Assembly: GCA_900553695.1 (NCBI GenBank) | Contig: USEM01000002.1 | Coordinates: 10,951 to 74,950, forward strand | Direction of reading: 5' to 3' | Origin: an uncultured Clostridium sp. | Lineage (GTDB): Bacteria; Bacillota; Clostridia; TANB77; CAG-508 | Length of the DNA stretch: 64,000 bases | In this document: piece by piece, positions 34,495 to 43,247 of the stretch | Numbering within the stretch: the first letter of the stretch is position 1 | Layout: each line of letters starts with the position of its first letter | Notes under the pieces: generated by a model | Seen by the model: the letters and a program-made list of their open reading frames with translations, nothing else | Told to the model about the DNA's origin: nothing | Database searches by the model: none | Position numbers and translations under genes: made by a program

Positions 34495-35227
34495 TTAATT
34501 TTTTATTATTATTACTGTAATGTTATCTAATCCACCTAGTTCTTTAGCTTTTTTGATTAGGTTCTTTGTTGCATTTTCAGTATCTTCTATTACAATATTA
34601 TATATTTCTTGTTCTGCTATCATATTAGTTAATCCATCAGAGCAAATTAAAATTATGTCATTTGGATTAAAGCCTTTAACCATTACATCTGGTTCAATTG
34701 TTTCTTCACAACCGTATTGCTTTCATAAGCATATTTTTCTTTGGGTGGTGAATAGCTTCTTCCTTAGTTATTGTTCCGTCTTTTACAAGTTTTTGAACAT
34801 AACTATGGTCTACTGTTATCTTTCTCATTATGTCTTGTCTTATTCTGTAAATTCTACTATCGCCAATATGTCCTATATATACTCTATTATTATATATTAA
34901 ACAAATCTCTAATGTAGTACCCATTTGTTCTAAATCTTCTATTTGGCAAGATTTATCATATACAATTTTATTTGAGTATTCCATTGCTCTTTTTACAATT
35001 TCTAAAAGTTCTTCTTTTGCATATGTTTTGCTATTATCAAAATTATCTTTTATATATTCTGCTGCACTCATACATGCTAATCTACTTGCAACTTCTCCTC
35101 CTGCGTATCCTCCCATGCCGTCTGCTAAAATGCATAATTTATAATTGTCGTTTTCCTCTGATATATAATAAGCATCCTGATTAGATTGTCTTACCATTCC
35201 TATATCTGTGTCGGCATATATTTTCAT
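34495..35227 (-). CDS. prpC: PP2C-type Ser/Thr phosphatase PrpC with a +1 shift at CGG
   Basis: A 243-residue Stp/PrpC phosphatase that opposes PrkC. Motifs are ADGMGGYAGGE (metal ligands), GHIGDSRIYRI and, after the shift, SDGLTNMI and GGLDNITVI. The first frame ends NMLMKAI then CGG TTG TGA. Skipping the C of CGGT gives the conserved Gly and CEETIEPDVMVKGF. PP2C proteins have LTRALG here, so Gly is what the family expects. The start overlaps the rlmN stop (ATGA). Without the shift the enzyme lacks its last 72 residues and a metal-binding Asp. Confidence 0.9.
34712..34714 (-). other. CGG +1 shift site in prpC (CGGT)
   Basis: Zero frame: ATA CGG TTG TGA. Shifted: ATA GGT TGT GAA GAA. The restored Gly matches the conserved ALG of PP2C. 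Confidence 0.9.
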
Positions 35228-36256
35228 TTACTCACCTCTTTTTTTCTAAGTTGACCACATGCTGCATCTATATCTGAGCCTAATTCTCTACGTATTGTTG
35301 CTACTATTCCGTGTGCATTTAAGTAATCTCTAAATTTAATTATATTTTCGTTTGTGCTTTTTGTATATTTACCATTGTCTATTTTATTTATTGGTATTAG
35401 GTTTACATGGCATAACATTCCACGTAATAATTTTACTAGGTCTTGTGCATCTTGAAGATTATCGTTATTATCTTTTGCTAAAGCGTATTCAAAAGATATT
35501 CTCTTGTTTGTTTTTTCGATATAATACCTACATGCCTTCATTAATTCTTGTATATTGTATAGATTATTTACTGGCATCATGCTACTTCTTTTTTCATTGC
35601 TACTACTATGAAGTGAAATAGATAATGTGCATTGAATATTTTCATCTGCCAATTTGTAAATATTTGGTACTAACCCACTTGTTGATATACTAATATGTCT
35701 TGCTCCCATATTTATTCCTTTTGGGTTATTTAATAGCTTTATTGCTTTCATCACATTATCAAAATTATCTAATGGTTCTCCTATTCCCATGAATACTAGG
35801 TTTGAAATGTGAACATTCTCATCTCTTTCGATTGCTAAAAGTTGTTCTACAATCTCCCCCGCTTCTAGGCTTCTTGCAAATTTCACACCTGTTGAGGCAC
35901 AAAACTTACATCCCATTTTACACCCAACTTGTGATGAAACACATATTGTCTTTCCGTGTTTATATTCCATTAAAACTGATTCTATTGCATTATTATCTAA
36001 TATATCAAATAAATATTTTTTTGTTCCGTCTTTTGATTCTTGTTTTCTTATGATTTTGAAAACATGTAAATCAAAATTTTCTTTTAGCTTCTCCCTTAGG
36101 GATTCAGGTAAATTGGCCATTTCATCAAAACTTGTAACATTTTCTTTATAAATCCAGTGAAAGATTTGTTCTGCTCTGTATTTCTTTTCTCCGTAGGGTT
36201 TCCATTTTTTCTTTTAGTTCGTCTAAATCATAATTTTTTATATTCTCTTTTAACAT
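35224..36256 (-). CDS. rlmN: 23S rRNA (A2503-C2)/tRNA methyltransferase RlmN with a +1 shift at CGG
   Basis: A radical SAM methyltransferase acting on 23S rRNA A2503 and some tRNAs. Cys motif CKMGCKFC, the second conserved Cys in DAACGQLR and GEPLDN are present. The main frame begins without its N-terminal accessory domain. That domain lies upstream in another frame: ATG at 36256 (AAGGA upstream), 21 codons, then CGG. Skipping the C of CGGA gives GEKKYRAEQIFHWIYK and runs into the main frame. The rejoined length is 343 residues, normal for RlmN, and the Gly sits in the conserved GEKxxRAxQI block. The stop overlaps the prpC start. Confidence 0.92.
36191..36193 (-). other. CGG +1 shift site in rlmN (CGGA)
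   Basis: Zero frame: CTA CGG AGA AAA. Shifted: CTA GGA GAA AAG AAA TAC. The N-terminal domain is only reached through this shift. Confidence 0.9.
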
Positions 36257-36330
36257 AAAATTCCTTCTATTTCTATTTTTTCACGAATATATTGTACCAT
36301 ATAACTGTAATTTATACAAGCAAATGCAAT

Positions 36331-36361
36331 AAAAAAATCCACTAATTCAAGTGGATTTTTC
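36331..36361 (-). terminator. Terminator of the type IV pilus operon
   Basis: AAAAATCCACT/AGTGGATTTTT hairpin just after the pilC stop. Confidence 0.85.
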
Positions 36362-36376
36362 ATATTTTTATTAATT

Positions 36377-37735
36377 TTATAGCAAATCACTAGCATAATC
36401 TTCTAGCATCCAGCCTCCCATATATGCTTGAATCATAGGTACTAATACAACAACAACAACAAATATTAAAACTATTCCTACAAAAATTTGTACAATTTGT
36501 GGTAAAACTTTTATTACTTTTTGCATAATATTATCTATATCTATTTGCATATAATCATTTAATTTTTCCATCATTTCAACCAAGTCTGTTTGCATTCCTA
36601 TTTTTAACATTTCCGTTATCATTGGAGTTGAAAGTCCAGATTGTTCAAAAGGTTCTATCCAGCTCTGTCCAACAGTTATGTTATTTATTGCTGTTTCAAT
36701 TAATGATAGCATAACCAAATTGTTTGAAATATTTCTACTTGTTTCTAAGGCTTCTTGTATTCTTTGTCCATTTTTTAAATTTAGTAAAATAGATTGTATT
36801 AATCTTGAGAAATCTATTGCATATATTAATTTTCCAAAGACAGGCATTTTATATTTAAAATAATGAAACTTATATTTTCCTTTTGGTGTTCTTATATAAA
36901 CCATAATTATTGCTACAATTGCCACAATTATGCCCACTGGAATATACCATATTTTACTTATCCAATCTAGGAAATTAGAAAACGCTATTGTTATTGCAGG
37001 TAGTTGTGCTGATGAACCAAATGCATCAAAAGCATTTTGTATCATTGGTACTGCAATAACTGTTCCAATTACTGCAAGAACTATTAATAGTAAAAACTGT
37101 ACCAAGTTTGGTATTAAAATTTCTCTTATCTTTTTATTTAAGGCTTCTGAACTTTCTAGGTATTCTACTGCCTGTTGCAATGCATTTGTAAGTGATCCAG
37201 ACATTTCTCCAACCTTAATCATATTAATATATATAGGTGGAAAAACTGATCCATAGTATTCCATTGTTGTATACATGTTTTCTCCAGCTTCAACACCTAA
37301 CAAAATATCTTCAACTATTGCCTTTAGTGTAGGATTTTCAATCGTTTCTATAACTGTTGATAGAGCATGTATATTATTAAAGTCAGCCTTTTTTAATAAA
37401 TAAAAATTCTGTGTAAAAACAACAATGTCTCTCTTTTTAATTGCTCTATTCTTTTGTAAGGCATTATCTGCTCTCTTGAACCAACTTTCTTTGCTATCCA
37501 TACTTTTTTTAATTTGTTCTGTTCTAACTTGTTTTAAAATACTGTTACTGGTTTCAATATTTCTTTTTTGTTTCTTTGCCTTTTTATCTGTTCTAACATT
37601 GATTGATGTTATTGAAATTGGATATAATCCATTTGTTTTTAGTTTGTTTAGTAGTGCAAATTTATTTGGTGAATCTGTTCTATACTCAACAACATCACCT
37701 GTTCTTGTTGCAGCTCTATATTTATATATAGGCAT
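36377..37735 (-). CDS. pilC: Type IV pilus inner-membrane platform protein PilC
   Basis: A 452-residue GspF/PilC-family protein. It starts MPIYKYRAATRTGD, the family's usual start. Two T2SSF domains (about 110-235 and 310-435) each end in membrane helices, with a third helix near 265. It is the platform on which PilB and PilT act. It is the last gene of the pilus operon. GGAGGG precedes the ATG. Confidence 0.95.
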   Translation of the reverse strand: MPIYKYRAATRTGDVVEYRTDSPNKFALLNKLKTNGLYPISITSINVRTDKKAKKQKRNIETSNSILKQVRTEQIKKSMDSKESWFKRADNALQKNRAIKKRDIVVFTQNFYLLKKADFNNIHALSTVIETIENPTLKAIVEDILLGVEAGENMYTTMEYYGSVFPPIYINMIKVGEMSGSLTNALQQAVEYLESSEALNKKIREILIPNLVQFLLLIVLAVIGTVIAVPMIQNAFDAFGSSAQLPAITIAFSNFLDWISKIWYIPVGIIVAIVAIIMVYIRTPKGKYKFHYFKYKMPVFGKLIYAIDFSRLIQSILLNLKNGQRIQEALETSRNISNNLVMLSLIETAINNITVGQSWIEPFEQSGLSTPMITEMLKIGMQTDLVEMMEKLNDYMQIDIDNIMQKVIKVLPQIVQIFVGIVLIFVVVVVLVPMIQAYMGGWMLEDYASDLL

Positions 37736-37765
37736 AATTACCCTCCATTCTGCAATAATTAAAAT

Positions 37766-38863
37766 CTACATTCTTTTCATTTTCATTTGCATTATTGTTC
37801 TGTTTAATATTTCTAAGTTCTTTTCTTCTAATTGTGATTTTGCTTGATCTAGTGTAATTTTATTATCAACATATAGTGTAGCTAAAGAATTTATTAAGCT
37901 TACATTTCCCTTTCCTAAGTTACTTTGTATAGCATCTTCAAGTTCTGATACACTAAATTTATCTTTTCGTATACATCCTGCAACAACATTATCAACAACC
38001 ATAACCTCTGGAAGTAATACTAGTTTATCATCAATTCCTTTTAATAATCTTTGTGATACAATTAGTTTTAAAAGTGATGCAAGCAAATATTTAACTGAGC
38101 CCTGATCTCTTATTTCATAAAAGTTTATTATTCTATCAATTGTCTCTGCACAAGATTTTGTATGTAGAGTTCCTAATACTAAGTGACCAGATTCTGCCAT
38201 ATCTATTGCCGCTTCCATAGTTTCTTTGTCTCTAATCTCTCCTATTACCAGGATATCACAGTCCTCTCTTAATGCATTTTTTACACCATCTCTATATGTT
38301 AAGACATCCTTACCTGTCCCTACTTCTTTTTGTACTACAAGAGATTGTTTTGAAGTATGTTTATATTCAACTGGTTTTTCTAGTGAAAGAATTTTTTTGT
38401 TAACATTTTCATTTACTTCATTAATTAATGCATTTAATGTTGTTGTTTTACCAGAGTTAGTTTTACCTGTTACAAGAATTAGTCCTTGTGGTTGATACAT
38501 CATTCTTCTTACTACATCTGGAACTCCTAGTTCTTCAAATTTTGGAAGTTCATTTTTTATAATTCTTAAAGTTGCTATAGGAATTTCATCAGCTGATGAA
38601 ATATTCCCTCTAAATCTTACTCCATCAAATTCATAAGAAAAATCTATTTTTCTTGTTGTATGATATTCTTCATCTTTTTCCAAGCTTCCCCTTACAAAAT
38701 AATCATACATTTCATACATATCATCTTCTTGCAAAATATCCTGATCTTCCATTTCATTTAAAGATTTTGATATTCTTAGCATTGGTCTTTTCCCCATTAC
38801 TAAATGTATATCTGATGCATTTGATCTTATTGCTTCTTTTAAAATTTGGTCTAAATTTATCAT
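37766..38863 (-). CDS. pilT: Type IV pilus retraction ATPase PilT
   Basis: A 365-residue hexameric ATPase. It begins INLDQILKEAIRSNASDIHL, as PilT does. Walker A is VTGKTNSGKTTT (Asn where most have Gly). The Asp box is EIRDKETM and the His box LGTLHTKSCAETIDRI. It depolymerises the pilus to give twitching or uptake. The ATG at 38863 has GGGGAG before it and follows the pilB stop closely. Confidence 0.93.
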   Translation of the reverse strand: MINLDQILKEAIRSNASDIHLVMGKRPMLRISKSLNEMEDQDILQEDDMYEMYDYFVRGSLEKDEEYHTTRKIDFSYEFDGVRFRGNISSADEIPIATLRIIKNELPKFEELGVPDVVRRMMYQPQGLILVTGKTNSGKTTTLNALINEVNENVNKKILSLEKPVEYKHTSKQSLVVQKEVGTGKDVLTYRDGVKNALREDCDILVIGEIRDKETMEAAIDMAESGHLVLGTLHTKSCAETIDRIINFYEIRDQGSVKYLLASLLKLIVSQRLLKGIDDKLVLLPEVMVVDNVVAGCIRKDKFSVSELEDAIQSNLGKGNVSLINSLATLYVDNKITLDQAKSQLEEKNLEILNRTIMQMKMKRM

Positions 38864-38878
38864 AAAATATCTCCCCAA

Positions 38879-40507
38879 CTAATATAATATTACTTTTTTG
38901 TTTACTTCTTCTAACGTTGTAACACCTTGAAGTACCTTATTAATACCATCAACAACTAATGGTCTATATCCATCTTTTAATGCTTGTCTTCTAACCTCTA
39001 AACTTGATGCTCCATTGATTATTAATTCTTTTAAATCATCTGTTAACGTTAAAATTTCAAATATACCGATTCTTTCAAAATATCCTGAATTGTTACAATA
39101 TTTACAACCTGATGGTGTATAAGTAAATTTATCGCTAAAATCAACTTCCATATCATATTTTTTTAGCACATTATTAATAATTTCTTTTTCTTTATCAGTA
39201 AACTCTCTCTTAATAGCACATTTTGGGCAAATTTTTCTTACCAATCTTTGTGATATAGATGTTGCTAATGTACTTGAAATATCATAATTTGATATACCCA
39301 TTTTTCTAAGTCTTGTAATAACCTCTATACTGTCTATTGTATGGATTGTAGATAAAACATAGTGACCTGTTTGTCCTGCTTGCATTGCAATTTCTGCAGT
39401 TTCTTTATCTCTTATTTCTCCTACAAGAACAATATCGGGGTCTTGTCTTAGAACAGTTCTTAATGAATCGGAAAATCTTAATCTTTCTGATATTTCAATT
39501 TGATTTAATCCAGGAATTCTAATTTCGACTGGGTCTTCAATTGTTGTAATGTTAATGCTTGGATTATTCAAGTAATCAATTATACTATAAAGGGTTGTTG
39601 TTTTACCTTCACCTGTTGGTGCAGCTATAACTGTTATACTGTTTCTTCTGTTTAATTTTTTTCTAATTTCTTCATCAGTTTGGTTAAAACCAAGTTCTGC
39701 TAACCCTCTAATATTCATGTTTTTCTTTAGTAATCTTAAAACAAATTTTTCTCCAAATATATTCTTTTGTGAAGACACACGAATATTATAATCTGGGTAA
39801 AGTGTAATTCTACCATCTTGAGATTCCTGCTTTTCTTGGAACATATTTGATATTGATTTTAATCTACCAACTATTTGATTTTGCTTTTCTTTATTTATTT
39901 CAGTTGCTTTAACTAGTTCTCCATCTATTCTATATCTAACTCTAATTGATTCCTCTAATGGCTCAATATGAATATCACTTGCCCTCTTTTTCATACCAGA
40001 TTTTATGATGCTATCTACTAGAGTTGTTGCATCTTCGCCCGCATCTATATGATCTGAATCGGTTCCTTCAAGTGAGTTTAATACATTAATAATATTTCTC
40101 TCGAAAGTTACAAATTTTTCCATTGTGTAACCTTTATTTAAGAAAATAAGCCTGATTGCTTCTGCTGCAGAATTGCTACTATTGTCTGAGAAGCACACCT
40201 TTATCTTATCTCCATTAATTTCAAATGGGACTGCTAAATATTTTTTTGCCATGTCTAATGAAATGTATTTTTTTATGTCTATTTTTACATCATTATTTGA
40301 GAACATTATTGTCTTCTCTCCAAGTATTTCCCCCAATACTTGTAAAAGAACAAATTGATCACATAAATTTAAAATACTTATAATATCAATTATTTTTTTA
40401 TTTGGGTTTCTTCTCTGATATTCCAATGCCTTATCAATATCAGATTGTGTCAAAATTCCTCTTTTTACTAATTCAATTCCAATTGGACCTCTTCTTCTTG
40501 AATCCAT
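38879..40507 (-). CDS. pilB: Type IV pilus assembly ATPase PilB
   Basis: A 542-residue GspE/PilB ATPase. It has an MshEN-type N-terminal domain (about 1-150), Walker A APTGEGKTTT and an Asp box GEIRDKETAEIAMQAGQTGH. A zinc-binding four-cysteine insert (CPKC, then CKYC) lies near the C-terminus. It powers pilus extension. The start is the ATG after AAAGGAG; six residues upstream are excluded. Confidence 0.95.
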   Translation of the reverse strand: MDSRRRGPIGIELVKRGILTQSDIDKALEYQRRNPNKKIIDIISILNLCDQFVLLQVLGEILGEKTIMFSNNDVKIDIKKYISLDMAKKYLAVPFEINGDKIKVCFSDNSSNSAAEAIRLIFLNKGYTMEKFVTFERNIINVLNSLEGTDSDHIDAGEDATTLVDSIIKSGMKKRASDIHIEPLEESIRVRYRIDGELVKATEINKEKQNQIVGRLKSISNMFQEKQESQDGRITLYPDYNIRVSSQKNIFGEKFVLRLLKKNMNIRGLAELGFNQTDEEIRKKLNRRNSITVIAAPTGEGKTTTLYSIIDYLNNPSINITTIEDPVEIRIPGLNQIEISERLRFSDSLRTVLRQDPDIVLVGEIRDKETAEIAMQAGQTGHYVLSTIHTIDSIEVITRLRKMGISNYDISSTLATSISQRLVRKICPKCAIKREFTDKEKEIINNVLKKYDMEVDFSDKFTYTPSGCKYCNNSGYFERIGIFEILTLTDDLKELIINGASSLEVRRQALKDGYRPLVVDGINKVLQGVTTLEEVNKKVILY

Positions 40508-40600
40508 ATTGTAGACTCCTTTCATTTGTTTATATACTTATTATAATATATTTGTTGAATTTTGAAAATCAATTTTTATATATTGCATAAAATTTCCAAA

Positions 40601-41092
40601 CTATTTTTCTAACATTTTCTTTACCTCTTGCGAACTTGCTTTTTTTAACCTTGATATCTCTGTTTTATAAGTTTTATTATCAAATTCATTTTCTATTGAA
40701 ATTGTAACTGTCTTTACCAAATCTAAATGTTCGCCTTCTTCAGTCGGAGTATATTTTTCAACTTTCACTTTAACTTTATTGGGTGTTGTTAAAGTATCAA
40801 AAGATGTTCCTGCGCTAATTTTTCCTGGATCAATTTCATTAATATATGCAATCAATTTATCCTGAGTCACGTCTTCATAGCTACTTTTCTCAACATACTC
40901 AAAGATTTGCGTAGCTAGGCTAATTTGTTGACTATTGATTTTTATTTTGTATTTCTCAGTTGAAATTTTGCTTATCAGCGATGTAATAATTCCAACAAAT
41001 AGAAGAACAATTAAAATTGCAATAATTGCATCAGTTACAACTATTCCATTTTGTTTTTTACTCTTTACTCTAATTAACTTATACTTGTCCAT
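40601..41092 (-). CDS. Minor pilin/pseudopilin (PilV-like)
   Basis: A 163-residue protein with a short basic leader, then NGIVVTDAIIAILIVLLFVG. This is a class III-like prepilin signal with Gly-Ile at the cleavage point, though the usual +5 Glu is Asp here (VVTDA). A coiled helix and a small beta domain follow. It lies between pilD and pilB, as minor pilins do. GGGGGA precedes the ATG. Confidence 0.72.
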   Translation of the reverse strand: MDKYKLIRVKSKKQNGIVVTDAIIAILIVLLFVGIITSLISKISTEKYKIKINSQQISLATQIFEYVEKSSYEDVTQDKLIAYINEIDPGKISAGTSFDTLTTPNKVKVKVEKYTPTEEGEHLDLVKTVTISIENEFDNKTYKTEISRLKKASSQEVKKMLEK

Positions 41093-41113
41093 TTTCCCCC
41101 TCGCTTTGATATT

Positions 41114-41731
41114 TTATAGTAAAATCATTGTAATTTCAGCAACTCCAATAGCCATAAATATTGCAAACGACAAAACTTTTACTATTTCATTTGTTTTTTT
41201 AGAATTATTCAACATTGCTAAAATTCCTAGCGAAACAATATATATAGCATATCTATATATACTAGTATTCAATATGTATAGATATATCATATATGCACCT
41301 TCTACAATAATTCCAAAATTGAATACTGATTTTTGAATTTTTTTATGTTCCTTGAAAATCCCTATAATAATAAAAATTGTACTAAAGAATAACATTCCAA
41401 AAACTAATGCTACAACTTTTTTATACTCAATATTAAGTAAGTCAATGTTTAAACCTATTCCATATAATAAGAAAGCTAACCCAGATGATATCTCTAAAAT
41501 AAGATATCTTGGTCTTATTTTTTCCTTACAGTATCTACATTTTCCACCCAATGCTATGTAGCTTAATATTGGAATTAAATCCCAAAAGTTTAATTTGTGA
41601 TTGCATTTAGGGCAATAAGATCTCGTATGAGTTATATCTTGTTTTAAAGGAATTCTATATACCGCTAAAGTATAGAAACTACCAAGTGTTGCACCAATTG
41701 CAAACATAAAAATATAAAATATAGTATTCAA
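41114..41731 (-). CDS. Prepilin peptidase-like PilD homologue lacking the catalytic aspartates
   Basis: The N-terminal A24_N domain is intact: GSFYTLAVYRIPLKQ, CPKC...CRYC zinc pairs, NFWDLIPILSYIALGGKC and RPRYLILEI. The downstream A24 part (about 105-200) is membrane-spanning but has no GxGD motif and no early Asp of the usual kind; the stretch reads IGIFKEHKK instead. Cleavage activity is therefore doubtful. It may retain only the N-methylation part, or be a divergent peptidase. I prefer the TTG at 41731, behind AAAAAGGTG, over an upstream ATG without a ribosome-binding site. Confidence 0.7.
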   Translation of the reverse strand: MNTIFYIFMFAIGATLGSFYTLAVYRIPLKQDITHTRSYCPKCNHKLNFWDLIPILSYIALGGKCRYCKEKIRPRYLILEISSGLAFLLYGIGLNIDLLNIEYKKVVALVFGMLFFSTIFIIIGIFKEHKKIQKSVFNFGIIVEGAYMIYLYILNTSIYRYAIYIVSLGILAMLNNSKKTNEIVKVLSFAIFMAIGVAEITMILL

Positions 41732-41801
41732 CTCTCTCACCTTTTTATTTAAATAGGCATATACATATTTTATGCATATGCCCATGTTAAATCTAACAAA
41801 A

Positions 41802-42053
41802 TTATTTTGATAATCCAGCTTTGTTTACATAGTATTCAACACTGTGGTTTTTTCCATCAGATCCTTTTATTATATTACCTTCACCAATGTTAGATTCGTT
41901 TGCAGCTTCTTGTTTATATTTTTCACCAGTTTTTTCTGCTGTTCCTAAAATATTAGAATTTATAACAACAGCTACTGAAACAGCTACTAATATTAACATA
42001 ACAATGATTGTTATGATTAAAGCAACTAAAGTAATACCTTTTTGATTCTTCAT
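41802..42053 (-). CDS. Type IV major pilin candidate
   Basis: An 83-residue prepilin: leader MKNQKG, then ITLVALIITIIVMLILVAVSV, the hydrophobic N-terminal helix of type IV pilins with cleavage at G|I. The +5 position is Ala, not Glu. The rest is a short polar domain with several Glu, Lys and Asn. GGGGGTG and spacing suggest strong translation. Short pilins of this kind are common in Clostridia. Confidence 0.78.
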   Translation of the reverse strand: MKNQKGITLVALIITIIVMLILVAVSVAVVINSNILGTAEKTGEKYKQEAANESNIGEGNIIKGSDGKNHSVEYYVNKAGLSK

Positions 42054-42122
42054 TTGTTTTCACCCCCTCTTTTAGTATATTTTTTGTATATATTTATTTT
42101 ATAAATATTACCTAAAATTAAA

Positions 42123-42530
42123 TTATTTAACTACATTATTTAAGAATTTACCTCCTGAAGGATTTTGAGAACCTGATCCTGTTGAGTTAGATGCATTTGT
42201 ATTATTACTTGATGAACCTGATTCTGTTGATGTTGCATCTATCTTGTCAAATGGATTTGTTCTACCTTTAATGTAGTCATTATTCCTTTCATGTATTTTT
42301 AGATCATCACTAGTTACTCTATATACTTTTATTATATTTTGTCCTTCAGACGATTGAAGTGTTTCTTCTAACTCTTTTTGCATATCTTGTGGTAAGGTAT
42401 ATTCTGCAACTTGACTTGGTATCTTTTTCGTAGATGGTCTATAATCATAAAACAATATCCCTAATATCAATAATATTGTTATTACCAAAAGTAATATTAT
42501 TATTATTTCCTTAATTATAGATTTAACCAT
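42123..42530 (-). CDS. Small membrane-anchored pilus-operon protein (PilP position)
   Basis: A 135-residue protein with one N-terminal membrane helix (about 7-29) and a soluble part ending in a Ser/Asn/Gly-rich tail. The KGRTNPFDKI motif is typical of PilP-like lipoproteins, which link PilO to the secretin in Gram-negatives. Here there is no outer membrane, so it probably closes the PilMNO complex. The call rests on position and the TNPF motif. Confidence 0.55.
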   Translation of the reverse strand: MVKSIIKEIIIILLLVITILLILGILFYDYRPSTKKIPSQVAEYTLPQDMQKELEETLQSSEGQNIIKVYRVTSDDLKIHERNNDYIKGRTNPFDKIDATSTESGSSSNNTNASNSTGSGSQNPSGGKFLNNVVK

Positions 42531-42541
42531 ATTTTTTCTCC

Positions 42542-43231
42542 TTAATTAAATTCTATTTCTACTCCCTCAACTTTAAATGTTGCTGTTAATTTATCAACCC
42601 TAACTGAAGTTGTAGATGTTGTTGTTTGCGTTGTTTGGTTCTGGTCATCTGTATTTTTTGTATTTGATGTAGTGTTATTGTTTGTATCATTGTTCGTTGT
42701 GGTTGTTGCTACATATGGTGTTAATTTAAAATTTAGTATTTTAAATCCAAGAGTATCATCTTTTTCAATATCATATATAAAATCTGTGATTCCTATATAT
42801 TCGCCAGCAACTGTGATATTCAAATCATATAATCCTTTTGAAGCTGCATCTACAACTTCAAGTTTTAATTCTACATTCTCATTTTTTGCATAATTTTCTA
42901 AAGCTATCCAAAGTCTTTCAATTTTATAATTCTTAATGCTTACTCCACCTAAATCAACATTTCCAGAAACATATTCCATTTTATTTTGATATTTCTTCTT
43001 GACAATTTTAAGTTTTTCCATTGAATCGTCAAGTTTGTTTACTTCATTTGGATAGTCCTGATTATTTAACTGTTTAGCATTATTTATCTTTTGTTCTAAT
43101 TCAGAGTTCAAGTTTTTAATATCATTTATGTTTTTGCTTTTCCATTCCCCAATGTTTATATTTTTAAATACTACAAAAAACGTTAAAATCACAATTAGAA
43201 CTATTAAAATTGATATTAAAACTTTTTTCAT
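42542..43231 (-). CDS. PilO-like type IV pilus alignment protein
   Basis: A 229-residue protein: N-terminal membrane helix (about 3-23), coiled coil (35-80), then a small ferredoxin-like domain (about 95-175). A Thr/Asn-rich linker leads to a final strand. This is the PilO pattern, located directly after the PilMN gene, and pairs with the PilN part of that protein. AAGGGAG precedes the ATG. Confidence 0.75.
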   Translation of the reverse strand: MKKVLISILIVLIVILTFFVVFKNINIGEWKSKNINDIKNLNSELEQKINNAKQLNNQDYPNEVNKLDDSMEKLKIVKKKYQNKMEYVSGNVDLGGVSIKNYKIERLWIALENYAKNENVELKLEVVDAASKGLYDLNITVAGEYIGITDFIYDIEKDDTLGFKILNFKLTPYVATTTTNNDTNNNTTSNTKNTDDQNQTTQTTTSTTSVRVDKLTATFKVEGVEIEFN

Positions 43232-43247
43232 TTTTTCTCCCTTTCTT

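Noticed and set aside
1100..36256. Broken genes as ordinary pseudogenes
   Set aside because: The genes are housekeeping (lgt, rpe, rlmN, prpC), have strong ribosome-binding sites and intact catalytic residues, and show no other lesion.
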